From the NCBI RefSeq assembly GCF_003061005.1, contig NZ_QAIK01000085.1, positions 4,741 through 50,573 on the forward strand: DNA of 45,833 nt. Direction: 5' to 3'. The notes beneath the pieces are model-generated. The model worked only from the letters and a program-made list of their open reading frames with translations, ran no database searches and was not told where the DNA came from. Source of the stretch: Pseudomonas sp. HMWF021. GTDB taxonomy: Bacteria > Pseudomonadota > Gammaproteobacteria > Pseudomonadales > Pseudomonadaceae. Made by a program: the position numbers and the translations under genes. Each line of letters opens with the position of its first letter. Positions within the stretch are counted from its first letter, which is position 1. Positions 19,254 through 27,465 of this stretch are shown here, one piece after another.

Positions 19254-20141
19254 ATGAGTTACTACCAGCCGGGCATTCTCGCCACCCCCGTTCCTGCGCA
19301 AGCACGTCACCTGTTTTTCGCCCTTGCGTCGGTTGAAGCACTGCCGCAGGCGATCGACAACCTGATGAATCTGGTGGACGGCAAGTCGGCTGTGATCGGT
19401 TTCGGTGAATCCCTGACCAAGGCTCTCAACGTGCAGATCGACGGTCTGCGCAGCTTCCCGGCCATGACCGGCGTCGGCGTGGAAAACCCCTCGACCCAGC
19501 ACGCGCTGTGGGTCTGGCTGCACGGGGTCGACCGGGGTGAGTTGCTCAACCGCTGCAACGCTTTCGAAGCCGCGCTGGCCCCGGCGCTGCGTCTGGTGCA
19601 GGCGCAGGAAACCTTCCGCCACAAGGACGGCCACGACCTGACCGGCTACGAAGACGGCACCGAAAACCCGCACGATGACGCCGCGATCGCCGCCGCGTTG
19701 CTGGGCGAGGGCGCTGATGGTCTGGTCGGTGGCAGCTTCGCCGCGATCCAGCAGTGGCAGCACGACCTCAAGGGTTTCCACACATTGTCCGCCGAAGACA
19801 AGGACAACATCATGGGCCGTCGCCTCAGCGACAACGAGGAAATCGACGACGCGCCGGTCTCCGCCCACGTCAAGCGCACCGCGCAGGAAAGTTTCGCCCC
19901 TGAAGCTTTCGTCGTGCGGCGTTCGATGCCGTGGATCGAAGGTGATCGCGCCGGTCTGATGTTCCTCGCGTTCGGTTTCTCGCTGGATGCCTTCGAGGCG
20001 CAACTGCGCCGCATGAGTGGTCTGGAAGACGGTATCACCGATGGACTGTATCGCATCAGCCGGCCAATCACCGGTGGCTACTACTGGTGCCCGCCGCTGA
20101 AAGACGGCCACCTCGACCTGCGCGCCTTGCGCATCGGCTGA
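19254..20141 (+). CDS. DyP-type heme peroxidase
   Basis: 295 residues, the normal length for bacterial B-class DyP peroxidases. The GxxDG signature is present as GYEDGTENP, supplying the catalytic distal Asp. The proximal heme His is in SAHVKRTAQES, and the distal Arg is in the FVVRRSMPW segment. There is no signal peptide, so it is cytoplasmic or encapsulated; no C-terminal encapsulin cargo tail is seen (it ends LRALRIG). AAGGAG at 19242-19247 sits 6 bases before ATG 19254. DyP enzymes use peroxide to oxidise dyes, phenolics or Mn; the physiological substrate is unknown. The Gfo/Idh/MocA gene starts 22 bases after its stop, suggesting co-transcription. Confidence 0.92.
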   Translation: MSYYQPGILATPVPAQARHLFFALASVEALPQAIDNLMNLVDGKSAVIGFGESLTKALNVQIDGLRSFPAMTGVGVENPSTQHALWVWLHGVDRGELLNRCNAFEAALAPALRLVQAQETFRHKDGHDLTGYEDGTENPHDDAAIAAALLGEGADGLVGGSFAAIQQWQHDLKGFHTLSAEDKDNIMGRRLSDNEEIDDAPVSAHVKRTAQESFAPEAFVVRRSMPWIEGDRAGLMFLAFGFSLDAFEAQLRRMSGLEDGITDGLYRISRPITGGYYWCPPLKDGHLDLRALRIG

Positions 20142-20163
20142 ATTCAAACAAGGGGAGTTGATG

Positions 20164-21129
20164 ATGAATGTGGTGCGTTGGGGCATGATCGGTTGCGGCA
20201 GTGTCGCTGAGCGCAAGAGCGGGCCGGCCTTCTACAAGGCGCCCGGTTCGGCGCTGGTGGCGGTGATGGGCCGGCGCCTTGAAGCGGTGAGCGATTACGC
20301 CGCACGCCACGGCATCGCCCGGGTTTACACCGACGCCGATGCGCTGATCAACGACCCCGAGGTGGACGCGGTGTACATCGCCACGCCACCCGACAGCCAC
20401 CATGCCTACAGCCTGAAAGTCGCCGCTGCCGGCAAGCATTGCTGCGTCGAGAAACCGATGGCGCTCAATGCCGGGCAAAGCCGCGAGATGCAGCAGGCGT
20501 TTGCCGACGCCGGTCTGCACCTGTTCGTTTCCTACTACCGCCGTTCGTTGCCGCGCTTTGCCCAGGTTCGGCAATGGCTGGCCCAGGGCCGCATCGGTGA
20601 GGTGCGGCACCTGAGCTGGACGCTGACCAAGGCCCCATCGGCGGCGGATCTGGACGGCAGCGCCAACTGGCGAACCGATCCGAGCGTGGCCGGTGGCGGC
20701 TACTTTGCCGATCTGGCCAGCCATGGTTTTGACTTATTCCAGTACCTGCTCGGCGATATCGTCGAAGTCGCCGGTTTCACCGCGCGGCAGGCCGGGTTGT
20801 ATGCGGCGGAAGATGCGGTCAGCGCCAGTTGGCGGTTTGCCTCCGGAGCACTGGGCATGGGCTGCTGGAGCTTTGTCGCGGATCGGCGTGAGGACCGGGT
20901 GGAGATTATCGGCAGCCTGGGTCGGATCGCTTTCTCCGTGTTTGACGAACATCCGGTGCAGCTGTTCGCCGATGAGCAGATCAGCCTGGAAATCCCCCAT
21001 CACGAGCACATTCAGTGGCATCACGTGCTGGGCATGAATGCGCATATCCGTGGCGATTCGCAGCATCCGGCCGTCGCCGAACAGGCCGTCAAGACCGATT
21101 GGGTGATGGACCAGATTCTCAAGCGTTAA
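20164..21129 (+). CDS. Gfo/Idh/MocA-family NAD(P)-dependent oxidoreductase
   Basis: About 321 residues. An N-terminal Rossmann fold is visible (WGMIGCGSVAERKSGPAF), followed by the family EKP motif (CCVEKPMALN) that contributes the catalytic Lys, and a C-terminal alpha/beta substrate domain (GGGYFADLASHGFDLFQYLL, cut here as GGGYFADLASHGFDL). Family members oxidise or reduce sugars, cyclitols and similar hydroxy compounds. AGGGGAG at 20151-20157 favours ATG 20164 (or 20161) over TTG 20158. It lies just after the DyP gene. The substrate cannot be inferred. A REPIN starts right after the stop. Confidence 0.88.
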   Translation: MNVVRWGMIGCGSVAERKSGPAFYKAPGSALVAVMGRRLEAVSDYAARHGIARVYTDADALINDPEVDAVYIATPPDSHHAYSLKVAAAGKHCCVEKPMALNAGQSREMQQAFADAGLHLFVSYYRRSLPRFAQVRQWLAQGRIGEVRHLSWTLTKAPSAADLDGSANWRTDPSVAGGGYFADLASHGFDLFQYLLGDIVEVAGFTARQAGLYAAEDAVSASWRFASGALGMGCWSFVADRREDRVEIIGSLGRIAFSVFDEHPVQLFADEQISLEIPHHEHIQWHHVLGMNAHIRGDSQHPAVAEQAVKTDWVMDQILKR

Positions 21130-21131
21130 AG

Positions 21132-21201
21132 TCAAAAGATCGCAGCCTTCGGCAGCTCCTACAGGGCAATCTGTAGGAGCTGCCGAAGGCTGCGATCTTT
21201 G
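21132..21201. repeat. REPIN, family A, tails outward
   Basis: Inverted pair TCAAAAGATCGCAGCCTTCG ... GAAGGCTGCGATCTTTG, starting 3 bases after the oxidoreductase stop. The CTACAG/CTGTAG ends face each other. This copy uses the CCGAAGG arm variant (others have CCGCAGG). Confidence 0.9.
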
Positions 21202-21251
21202 CTTTTCAAGGGCGTGTCTAAGGTTATGCCCAAACAATATTTCTCAAGCTT

Positions 21252-21291
21252 GTCATAACGTCTCTAAGATCACGTCATAACTCGTTATAAC
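21252..21291. promoter_or_regulatory. Three GT(C/T)ATAAC repeats, candidate GntR operator
   Basis: GTCATAAC occurs at 21252-21259 and 21274-21281 (22 bases apart), followed by the perfect palindrome GTTATAAC at 21284-21291. The cluster ends 12 bases before the start of the GntR-type gene. The spacing and the symmetric third copy suggest autoregulation of the operon by its first gene product. Function is inferred. Confidence 0.55.
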
Positions 21292-21303
21292 AAGTGATCC
21301 CTG

Positions 21304-22056
21304 ATGACCGATAACGTCCTGTCCCTCAGTAGCGTCCCCTTGCACACCCAACTGCGCGATGTCCTGCGTGCGCGCATTCTCGATGGCGAATACCCGCAAG
21401 ACAGCCAGATGCCGTCGGAAAGCGAGCTCGGCACGCTGTTCAAAGTCAGCCGCATCACCGTGCGCCAGGCGCTGGGTGATCTGCAGAAAGAAGGGCTGAT
21501 CTTCAAGATCCACGGCAAAGGCACCTTCGTCGCCAAGCCGAAAACCTTTCAGAACGTCAGCAGCCTGCAAGGCCTCGCCGAGTCCATGACCGGGCGCGGC
21601 TACGAGGTGATCAACCGCCTGCGCAGCTTCAAATTCATCCCCGCCGACAAACGTGTCGCCGAGCGTCTGCAGGTTGCCGAAGGCGAGACCGTGGCGCAGA
21701 TCAAACGCGTCCGGTTGATCAACCGCGAACCGATCTCGCTGGAAATCACCTACCTGCCCAAAGCCGTCGGCGAACGGCTGGAGAAGGCTGATCTGGTCAC
21801 CCGCGACATCTTCCTGATTCTGGAAAACGACTGCGGCATCGCCCTCGGCCACGCTGACCTGGCGATCGACGCGGTGCTGGCCGACAGCGATCTGACCCAG
21901 GCGCTGAACGTCGAAGCCGGCTCGCCAATCATGCGCATCGAGCGTCTGACCCACGACGCCAACGGCCAGCCGCTGGACTTCGAACACCTTTACTACCGTG
22001 GCGATGCGTTCCAGTACCGCCTGCGGATCGACCGGCAAAAAGGGGAGCAGGCATGA
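21304..22056 (+). CDS. GntR/HutC-family transcriptional regulator with UTRA domain
   Basis: 250 residues. The N-terminal winged helix-turn-helix (residues about 10-75) shows the family hallmark MPSESELGTLFKVSRITVRQ and GKGTFVAKP. The C-terminal UTRA (chorismate-lyase-like) ligand domain spans about residues 95-245 (LISLEITYLP-like segment, ending LYYRGDAFQYRLRI). It is the first gene of the flavoprotein/ABC-transporter operon: its stop overlaps the next start as ATGA. Repeats of GT(C/T)ATAAC lie directly upstream. The effector is unknown, probably the transported compound or a product of it. Confidence 0.93.
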   Translation: MTDNVLSLSSVPLHTQLRDVLRARILDGEYPQDSQMPSESELGTLFKVSRITVRQALGDLQKEGLIFKIHGKGTFVAKPKTFQNVSSLQGLAESMTGRGYEVINRLRSFKFIPADKRVAERLQVAEGETVAQIKRVRLINREPISLEITYLPKAVGERLEKADLVTRDIFLILENDCGIALGHADLAIDAVLADSDLTQALNVEAGSPIMRIERLTHDANGQPLDFEHLYYRGDAFQYRLRIDRQKGEQA

Positions 22057-23783
22057 CGCGCAACACCTTGGAACAGGAATACGACATCGTCGTGATCGGC
22101 GGCGGCACCGCCGGGCCGATGGCGGCGATCAAGGCCAAAGAGAAGAACCGCGATTTGCGCGTGCTGCTGGTGGACAAGGCCAACGTCAAGCGCAGCGGCG
22201 CCATCAGCATGGGCATGGACGGCCTGAACAACGCGATCATCCCCGGTCACTCGACGCCGGAGCAGTACACCAAGGAAATCACCATTGCCAACGACGGCAT
22301 CGTCAATCAGGCGGCGGTGTACGCCTATGCCACCCACAGCTTCGAAACCATCGAGCAGCTTGACCGCTGGGGGGTGAAGTTCGAAAAGGACGAGACCGGC
22401 GATTACGCGGTGAAAAAAGTCCACCACATGGGCGCCTACGTGCTGCCGATGCCGGAAGGGCACGACATCAAGAAAGTCCTTTACCGCCAGTTGAAACGCG
22501 CGCGGGTGAGCATCACCAATCGCCTCGTTTGCACCCGCTTGCTCACCGACGGGGAGGGCGCGGTCAACGGGGTGATGGGCTTCGATTGCCGCACCGCCGA
22601 TTTCCATGTGATCAAGGCCAAAGCGGTGATCCTCGCCTGCGGCGCGGCCGGTCGCCTGGGGCTGCCGTCCTCCGGTTACCTGATGGGCACCTACGAAAAC
22701 CCGACCAATGCTGGCGACGGCTACGCCATGGCCTATCACGCCGGGGCCGAGCTGGCCAACCTCGAATGCTTCCAGATCAACCCGTTGATCAAGGATTACA
22801 ACGGCCCGGCCTGCGCCTACGTCACCGGTCCGCTCGGCGGCTACACCGCCAACAACAAGGGCGAACGCTTCATCGAGTGCGACTACTGGAGCGGGCAGAT
22901 GATGTGGGAGTTCCACCAGGAACTGGAAAGCGGCAACGGCCCGGTGTTCCTCAAACTCGATCACCTGGCCGAGGAAACCATCCAGAACATCGAGGAAATC
23001 CTGCACAGCAACGAGCGCCCGAGTCGTGGTCAGTTCCACGCCAATCGCGGCACTGATTACCGCACGCAGATGGTCGAGATGCACATCTCCGAGATCGGCT
23101 TTTGCAGCGGCCATTCGGCGTCCGGGGTGTGGGTCAACGAACGTGCCGAGACTTCGGTGAAAGGTTTGTATTCGGCGGGTGACATGGCTGCGGTGCCGCA
23201 CAACTACATGCTCGGTGCGTTCACCTACGGCTGGTTCGCCGGGCACAACGCGGCGGATTTTGTCGCCGGGCGCGAGTTCTCGGCGCTGGATGCCGCGCAG
23301 ATCGAAACAGAGAAAGCGCGGGTCTACGCGCCACTGGATCGTGAACAGGGGCTGCCACCGGCGCAGGTCGAGTACAAGCTGCGGCGCTTCGTCAACGACT
23401 ACCTGCAACCGCCGAAAGTGACCAAAAAAATGCAGATCGGCTTGCAGCGCTTCAGCGATATCGAACGCGACCTCGATCAGATGAAAGCCCACAACGCCCA
23501 CGAACTGATGCGCGCGATGGAAACCAGCGTGATCCGCGACTGCGCGGAAATGGCCGCGCGCGCCTCGCTGTTCCGCGCCGAGAGCCGCTGGGGCCTGTAC
23601 CACTATCGCGTCGATCATCCGCAACGCAACGACAGCGAATGGTTCTGCCACTGTCATTTGAAGAAGGGCGAGGACGGCCGCATGACCAGTTTCAAGAAGC
23701 CCGTCGAGCCGTACATCATCCCGCTCGATGCCGAAGAAATGCAGGCCTATGACCGTTTGCGGGTCGGCGCATTTGCCGCTTGA
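22053..23783 (+). CDS. AprA-like FAD-dependent reductase flavoprotein
   Basis: 576-residue flavoprotein of the succinate dehydrogenase/fumarate reductase superfamily. The FAD dinucleotide motif is at residues 10-25 (DIVVIGGGTAGPMAAIKA). Next come KANVKRSGAISMGMDG and NAGDGYAMAYHAGAELANLE, which resemble dissimilatory APS reductase alpha (AprA) more than SdhA or FrdA. Near residue 375 is the flavin-closing segment GLYSAGDMAAVPHNYMLGAF. It is followed by an AprB-like ferredoxin gene, so the pair probably forms a two-subunit reductase. No signal peptide: cytoplasmic. In this non-sulfate-reducing setting with an ABC importer, reduction of a sulfur-containing organic compound is a fair guess. The asfA/asfB reductase-ferredoxin pair reported for aryl-sulfonate desulfurisation in P. 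putida is a possible relative. The reaction itself is not determined. Confidence 0.85.
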   Translation: MTRNTLEQEYDIVVIGGGTAGPMAAIKAKEKNRDLRVLLVDKANVKRSGAISMGMDGLNNAIIPGHSTPEQYTKEITIANDGIVNQAAVYAYATHSFETIEQLDRWGVKFEKDETGDYAVKKVHHMGAYVLPMPEGHDIKKVLYRQLKRARVSITNRLVCTRLLTDGEGAVNGVMGFDCRTADFHVIKAKAVILACGAAGRLGLPSSGYLMGTYENPTNAGDGYAMAYHAGAELANLECFQINPLIKDYNGPACAYVTGPLGGYTANNKGERFIECDYWSGQMMWEFHQELESGNGPVFLKLDHLAEETIQNIEEILHSNERPSRGQFHANRGTDYRTQMVEMHISEIGFCSGHSASGVWVNERAETSVKGLYSAGDMAAVPHNYMLGAFTYGWFAGHNAADFVAGREFSALDAAQIETEKARVYAPLDREQGLPPAQVEYKLRRFVNDYLQPPKVTKKMQIGLQRFSDIERDLDQMKAHNAHELMRAMETSVIRDCAEMAARASLFRAESRWGLYHYRVDHPQRNDSEWFCHCHLKKGEDGRMTSFKKPVEPYIIPLDAEEMQAYDRLRVGAFAA

Positions 23784-23809
23784 TACACCACTGAAAGAGA
23801 GTCCGAACC

Positions 23810-24055
23810 ATGGCCTATCAAGCCCAGGAAATTTTCTTCCGCTCCAACGCCCCGGTCACCGTGGACGAGGACAAATGCATTGCTGAAAAGGGCTGCACCG
23901 TGTGCGTCGACGTCTGCCCGATGGATCTGCTGGCGATCAACCCGGCCACCCAAAAGGCCTACATGGCGTTTGATGAATGCTGGTACTGCATGCCGTGCGA
24001 AAAGGACTGCCCTACCGGTGCCGTAAAGGTCGACATCCCTTATCTCCTGCGGTGA
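23810..24055 (+). CDS. AprB-like 2x[4Fe-4S] ferredoxin
   Basis: 81-residue iron-sulfur protein with eight cysteines in two sets: CIAEKGCTVCVDVCP (C-x5-C-x2-C-x3-CP) and CWYCMPCEKDCP (C-x2-C-x2-C-x3-CP). The second set with its leading CW is close to the AprB pattern. It starts 26 bases after the flavoprotein stop and is almost certainly its electron-transfer subunit. The Shine-Dalgarno (AAAGAGAG) is weak. Unlike full AprB, the long C-terminal tail that wraps around AprA is absent. A REP pair begins 13 bases after its stop. Confidence 0.9.
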   Translation: MAYQAQEIFFRSNAPVTVDEDKCIAEKGCTVCVDVCPMDLLAINPATQKAYMAFDECWYCMPCEKDCPTGAVKVDIPYLLR

Positions 24056-24067
24056 CTGCGCGGACGC

Positions 24068-24161
24068 CATCGCTGGCAAGCCAGCTCCCACAAGGATTTG
24101 TAGTGAGACATGGATTTCGCGAACACCCGAGAAACCTGTGGGAGCTGGCTTGCCAGCGATG
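24068..24161. repeat. REPIN, family B, inside the AprAB-like/ABC operon
   Basis: Inverted pair CATCGCTGGCAAGCCAGCTC ... GAGCTGGCTTGCCAGCGATG in the 238-base gap between the ferredoxin and the binding-protein genes. No gene is seen in the rest of the gap (24162-24293), which has a short inverted repeat CCCCTCG (24221-24227) / CGAGGGG (24278-24284) whose right arm includes the ribosome site of the next gene. Confidence 0.88.
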
Positions 24162-24293
24162 AGGCCCGCCTGGACAACACAAAAGCCATCCGGAAACCCC
24201 GGACGCTGGATTCACCGAAACCCCTCGTTTCCCACCGCGCCCTGATCGCGGCGGAGACGAACATCCAATAAACGATTCGAGGGGAAACACACC

Positions 24294-25697
24294 ATGTTGC
24301 GTGCAGCACTCGCCGGTCTGGTACTGGCTTCATTGACCCTGTCGGCCTCGGCCGAAACCATCCGCATCGCCATCGGCACCCAGGACACCACCATCAACTG
24401 CGCCGCTGGCGGGCTGTTGATTCGTGAACTCGGTCTGCTCGACAAATACCTGCCGCACGACGGCGCCTACAAAGATGCGAAATATGATGTGCAGTGGAAG
24501 AACTTCACCAGTGGCGCGCCGCTGACCAACGAGATGGTCGCCGGCAAACTCGACTTCGGCGCCATGGCCGATTTCCCCGGTGCGTTCAACGGGGTGGCGT
24601 TCGAGACTGCCGGCAAGCACAGCTTGTTCATCAGCGTGCTGTCGGGCAGCATCAAGGGCAGCGGCAACGGCATCGTGGTGCCGAGCGCGTCCGGTGTGCA
24701 GGCGCTGAGCGAACTCAAGGGCAAGACCATCTCCGTGCCATTCGCCTCGACCGCCCACGGCATGCTGCTGCGCGCGGTGGCGGAGCAGGGCTGGGACCCG
24801 CTCAAGGACGTCAACATCATCGCCCAGCCGCCGGAAGTCGCCGGCTCCGCGTTGCAGGCCGGCAAGATCGACGCCCACGCCGATTTCGTGCCGTTCGCCG
24901 AACTGTTCCCGAGCCGTGGTTTCGCCCGCAAGATCTACGACGGCGCCCAGGCCAACGCGCCGACTTTCCACGGAGCGCTGGTGGATCAGGCCTACGCGAA
25001 ACAGTACCCGGAAATCGTCGTCGCCTACCTGCGCGCAAGCATCGAGGCCAACCAGTTGTTGGCCGCCGAGCCGGAGAAATACAGCGAGCTGATCGCCAAA
25101 GTCACCGGCGTCGACGCCGAGGTCAACTACCTGTTCCACGGCCCGCTCGGCGTGCAGACCCGCGACCTGAGCTGGAAGCCGGAATACCGCCAGGCCGTAG
25201 GCACGGCGATCGACACCCTGAAGCTGCTGAAGAAGGCCGATCGCGGGCTCGACCTCAACACCTTCATCGACGATCAGTACATCCGCGCTGCCTTCAAGGC
25301 CTCGAATCTGGACTACACCGCGCAACTCGCCAACTACGCGCAAACGCCGTTGAAAGCGCCGGATGCGGCGACCGGCAAAGCCATCGCCGACGTTAGCCAC
25401 GTCGCCGAAATCTGGGTGCGCGGTGAAGACAAGGTGCGCCAGTACGCCTCGGCGGAATCGGCCTTCACCGCGTTGGCCGCACTGAAGCAGGAAGGCAAAA
25501 ACATCCGCGCGGTGTATGCCCAGGCCAGTGACAGCGGGATCAAATTGCTCGCCGATCAGGCGTGGTTCGCCAGCGATGCCAAGGGCCGCTTGAGCGCGTT
25601 CCTGCTCAAGGGTCAGGCGCAGCAGTTTGCGGCGGCGCAGGGCGGCAAGGTCTTCGACTTCACCGATGCCACAACCCAGGCCGTGGCTGCCCGCTAA
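24294..25697 (+). CDS. ABC transporter periplasmic binding protein (SsuA/TauA/NMT1 type) with extra C-terminal domain
   Basis: 467 residues with a Sec signal peptide (residues 1-20, ending SASA). Residues about 21-330 follow the nitrate/sulfonate/taurine binding fold (IRIAIGTQDTTINCAAGG; LKGKTISVPFASTAHGML; residues near AHADFVPFAELFP). Typical members are about 320 residues; here roughly 100 more follow. From residue about 370 (nt 25401) the tail reads like a NosL-type domain (IRAVYAQASDSG, QAWFASDAKG, FAAAQGGKVFDF) but without NosL's metal-binding Cys/Met motif. That reading is inference by eye. The start ATG has AGGGG 9 bases upstream. It is followed by permease and ATPase genes of the same importer. 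The substrate is probably a small organic anion; sulfonate is plausible given the AprAB-like pair. Confidence 0.87.
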   Translation: MLRAALAGLVLASLTLSASAETIRIAIGTQDTTINCAAGGLLIRELGLLDKYLPHDGAYKDAKYDVQWKNFTSGAPLTNEMVAGKLDFGAMADFPGAFNGVAFETAGKHSLFISVLSGSIKGSGNGIVVPSASGVQALSELKGKTISVPFASTAHGMLLRAVAEQGWDPLKDVNIIAQPPEVAGSALQAGKIDAHADFVPFAELFPSRGFARKIYDGAQANAPTFHGALVDQAYAKQYPEIVVAYLRASIEANQLLAAEPEKYSELIAKVTGVDAEVNYLFHGPLGVQTRDLSWKPEYRQAVGTAIDTLKLLKKADRGLDLNTFIDDQYIRAAFKASNLDYTAQLANYAQTPLKAPDAATGKAIADVSHVAEIWVRGEDKVRQYASAESAFTALAALKQEGKNIRAVYAQASDSGIKLLADQAWFASDAKGRLSAFLLKGQAQQFAAAQGGKVFDFTDATTQAVAAR

Positions 25698-25717
25698 CCC
25701 GAGAACACCGCGCCCCT

Positions 25718-25810
25718 CTGTAGGAGCTGCCGAAGGCTGCGATCTTTTGATCTTGCTTTTTAAAATCAAAATCCAGATCAAAAGATCGCAGCCTTCGGCA
25801 GCTCCTACAG
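25718..25810. repeat. REPIN, family A, between binding-protein and permease genes
   Basis: Inverted pair CTGTAGGAGCTGCCGAAGGC ... GCCTTCGGCAGCTCCTACAG, with tails meeting in the middle. It starts 21 bases after the binding-protein stop and ends 25 bases before the permease start. Such a hairpin between a binding protein and its permease may raise the binding-protein level relative to the membrane parts, as known for malE-malF. Confidence 0.9.
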
Positions 25811-25834
25811 GGGGGCGTGGTGAAAGGAATATTT

Positions 25835-26617
25835 ATGTTCAGATCCATTAAGCGCTGGGTTCCAAGGGCCGCGTCTTTGCTGCTCTGCCTGCTCTTCTGG
25901 CAACTCGCCGCCAGCCACCACTGGAACCTTGGCCTGGTCACCTTCGCCAACGTGCCCACGCCGTTGGCCGTGATCGAAGCGGCGCTGGGCCTGGGCGATT
26001 CCGGCAAGCTGCTGCAGCACCTGAGCGCCAGCCTCAGCCGGGTTTTCGCCGGTTACCTCGCGGCACTGGTGATCGGCATCGCTCTGGGCCTGGCCATCGG
26101 CCGCTCGAAATGGGCCGAAGACCTGCTGCTGCCGCCGCTGGAAGTGCTGCGGCCGATCCCGGCGGTGGCGTGGATTCCGCTGGCGATCCTGATGTTTCCG
26201 TCGTCGGAGCTGTCGATGGTGTTCATCACCTTCACCGGCGCGCTGTTCCCGATCCTGCTCAACACCGTGCACGGCGTTGAAGGCGTCGACCCACGGCTGA
26301 TCGCTTCGGCAAAAAGCCTCGGGGCAGGGCGCCGGGCGATTCTGCTGGAAGTGATCTTGCCCGGCGCTGCAACGAGCATCATCACGGGGCTGGCCATCGG
26401 CATGGGCACCTCGTGGTTCTGCCTGGTGACGGCGGAAATGATCTCCGGCCAGTTCGGCATCGGTTACTACACCTGGGAGTCCTACACCATTCAGAACTAC
26501 GCCGATATCGTCGTCGGCATGCTGCTGATCGGTGTACTGGGCATGGGCAGCAGCCTGTTGATCAAACGCCTGGGCGGGCTGTTCACGCCCTGGCACCGGC
26601 CACGAGGAAAAGCCTGA
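25835..26617 (+). CDS. ABC transporter permease (SsuC/TauC type)
   Basis: 260-residue inner-membrane protein with about six hydrophobic helices. The EAA-type cytoplasmic loop that docks the ATPase is seen as SAKSLGAGRRAILLEVILPG. The segment PIPAVAWIPLAILMF is typical of the sulfonate/nitrate/taurine permease group. ATG 25835 is chosen because AAAGGA lies 6 bases upstream; a GTG at 25817 is part of the preceding REPIN flank. The last base of its stop is the first of the ATPase ATG, so translation is coupled. Confidence 0.93.
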   Translation: MFRSIKRWVPRAASLLLCLLFWQLAASHHWNLGLVTFANVPTPLAVIEAALGLGDSGKLLQHLSASLSRVFAGYLAALVIGIALGLAIGRSKWAEDLLLPPLEVLRPIPAVAWIPLAILMFPSSELSMVFITFTGALFPILLNTVHGVEGVDPRLIASAKSLGAGRRAILLEVILPGAATSIITGLAIGMGTSWFCLVTAEMISGQFGIGYYTWESYTIQNYADIVVGMLLIGVLGMGSSLLIKRLGGLFTPWHRPRGKA

Positions 26618-27465
26618 TGAGCGCGATGCAAACCCCGGAAGGGCGAATCGATATTCGCCAGTTGTCGATCGTGCTCGGTGAGGGGCAGCAAGCCTTCGAA
26701 GCCGTGCACGGTCTGGATTGCCAGATCGAACCGGGCCAGTTCGTGTGCATTCTTGGCCCGTCCGGTTGCGGTAAATCGACCTTGCTCGGCGCACTCGCCG
26801 GACACTTGAGCGCCCATACCGGCAGCCTCAAAGTCGATGGCGGCGAGGTCAGCGGGCCGTCGCCACAACGCGGCATGGTGTTCCAGCACCACACGCTGTT
26901 CCCGTGGCGAACGGTGCGCGACAACGTTGCCTTCGGCCTGAAAATGCGCGGCATCGGCAAAACCGAACGCCATCGCGCAGCCGATGAAATCCTCAAACTG
27001 GTGGGCCTCGACGGCTTCGCCGAGCGCTGGCCCGATCAGCTCTCCGGCGGTATGCAGCAGCGGGTGGAAATCGCCCGGGTGCTGGTCAACCGTCCGCGTC
27101 TGCTGCTGATGGACGAACCGTTCGGCGCGCTGGATGCCTTGACCCGACTGAACATGCAGGAACTGCTGCTGGACATCTGGACACGGATTCGCACCACTGT
27201 GGTGTTCGTCACCCACGACATCGACGAGGCGCTGTTTCTCGCCGATCGCTTGCTGGTGATGAGCGCGCGCCCTGGGCGAATCATCGAAGACCTGCGGCTG
27301 GATTTCCCACGCCCGCGTACTTCTGAACTGGTCACCAGCGCCGAATTCTCTCGCCTCAAGCGCCATTGCCTCGACCTGCTGCGCCACGACAACGACCGAC
27401 CGCTGCCGCGCCTCAATCCGCTCGGCCTGCCTCCCGAAAACCCCTTGCCGCGATTTGCCCTATGA
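26617..27465 (+). CDS. ABC transporter ATP-binding protein (SsuB/TauB type)
   Basis: 282 residues. Walker A GPSGCGKST, Q-loop VFQHHTLFPW, signature LSGGMQQRVEIARVL, Walker B LLLMDEPFGALD and the switch His in FVTHDIDEAL are all present and in order, so the domain should be active. It energises the importer formed with the preceding permease and binding protein. It starts within the permease stop (1-base overlap) and its own stop overlaps the HEAT-repeat start as ATGA. A C-terminal tail of about 40 residues rich in Pro and Arg (RPLPRLNPLGLPPEN) extends beyond the usual end. Confidence 0.95.
   Translation: MSAMQTPEGRIDIRQLSIVLGEGQQAFEAVHGLDCQIEPGQFVCILGPSGCGKSTLLGALAGHLSAHTGSLKVDGGEVSGPSPQRGMVFQHHTLFPWRTVRDNVAFGLKMRGIGKTERHRAADEILKLVGLDGFAERWPDQLSGGMQQRVEIARVLVNRPRLLLMDEPFGALDALTRLNMQELLLDIWTRIRTTVVFVTHDIDEALFLADRLLVMSARPGRIIEDLRLDFPRPRTSELVTSAEFSRLKRHCLDLLRHDNDRPLPRLNPLGLPPENPLPRFAL

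Noticed and set aside
21993..23657. Antisense frame of 554 codons over the flavoprotein gene
   Set aside because: Shadow of the recognised flavoprotein; no family features. The antisense frames over dnaE2, gspF and lexA2 are rejected for the same reason.
22053..24055. Succinate dehydrogenase or fumarate reductase operon
   Set aside because: No membrane anchor genes; the partner is an 8-Cys ferredoxin rather than an SdhB-type protein, and the flavoprotein motifs lean to AprA.
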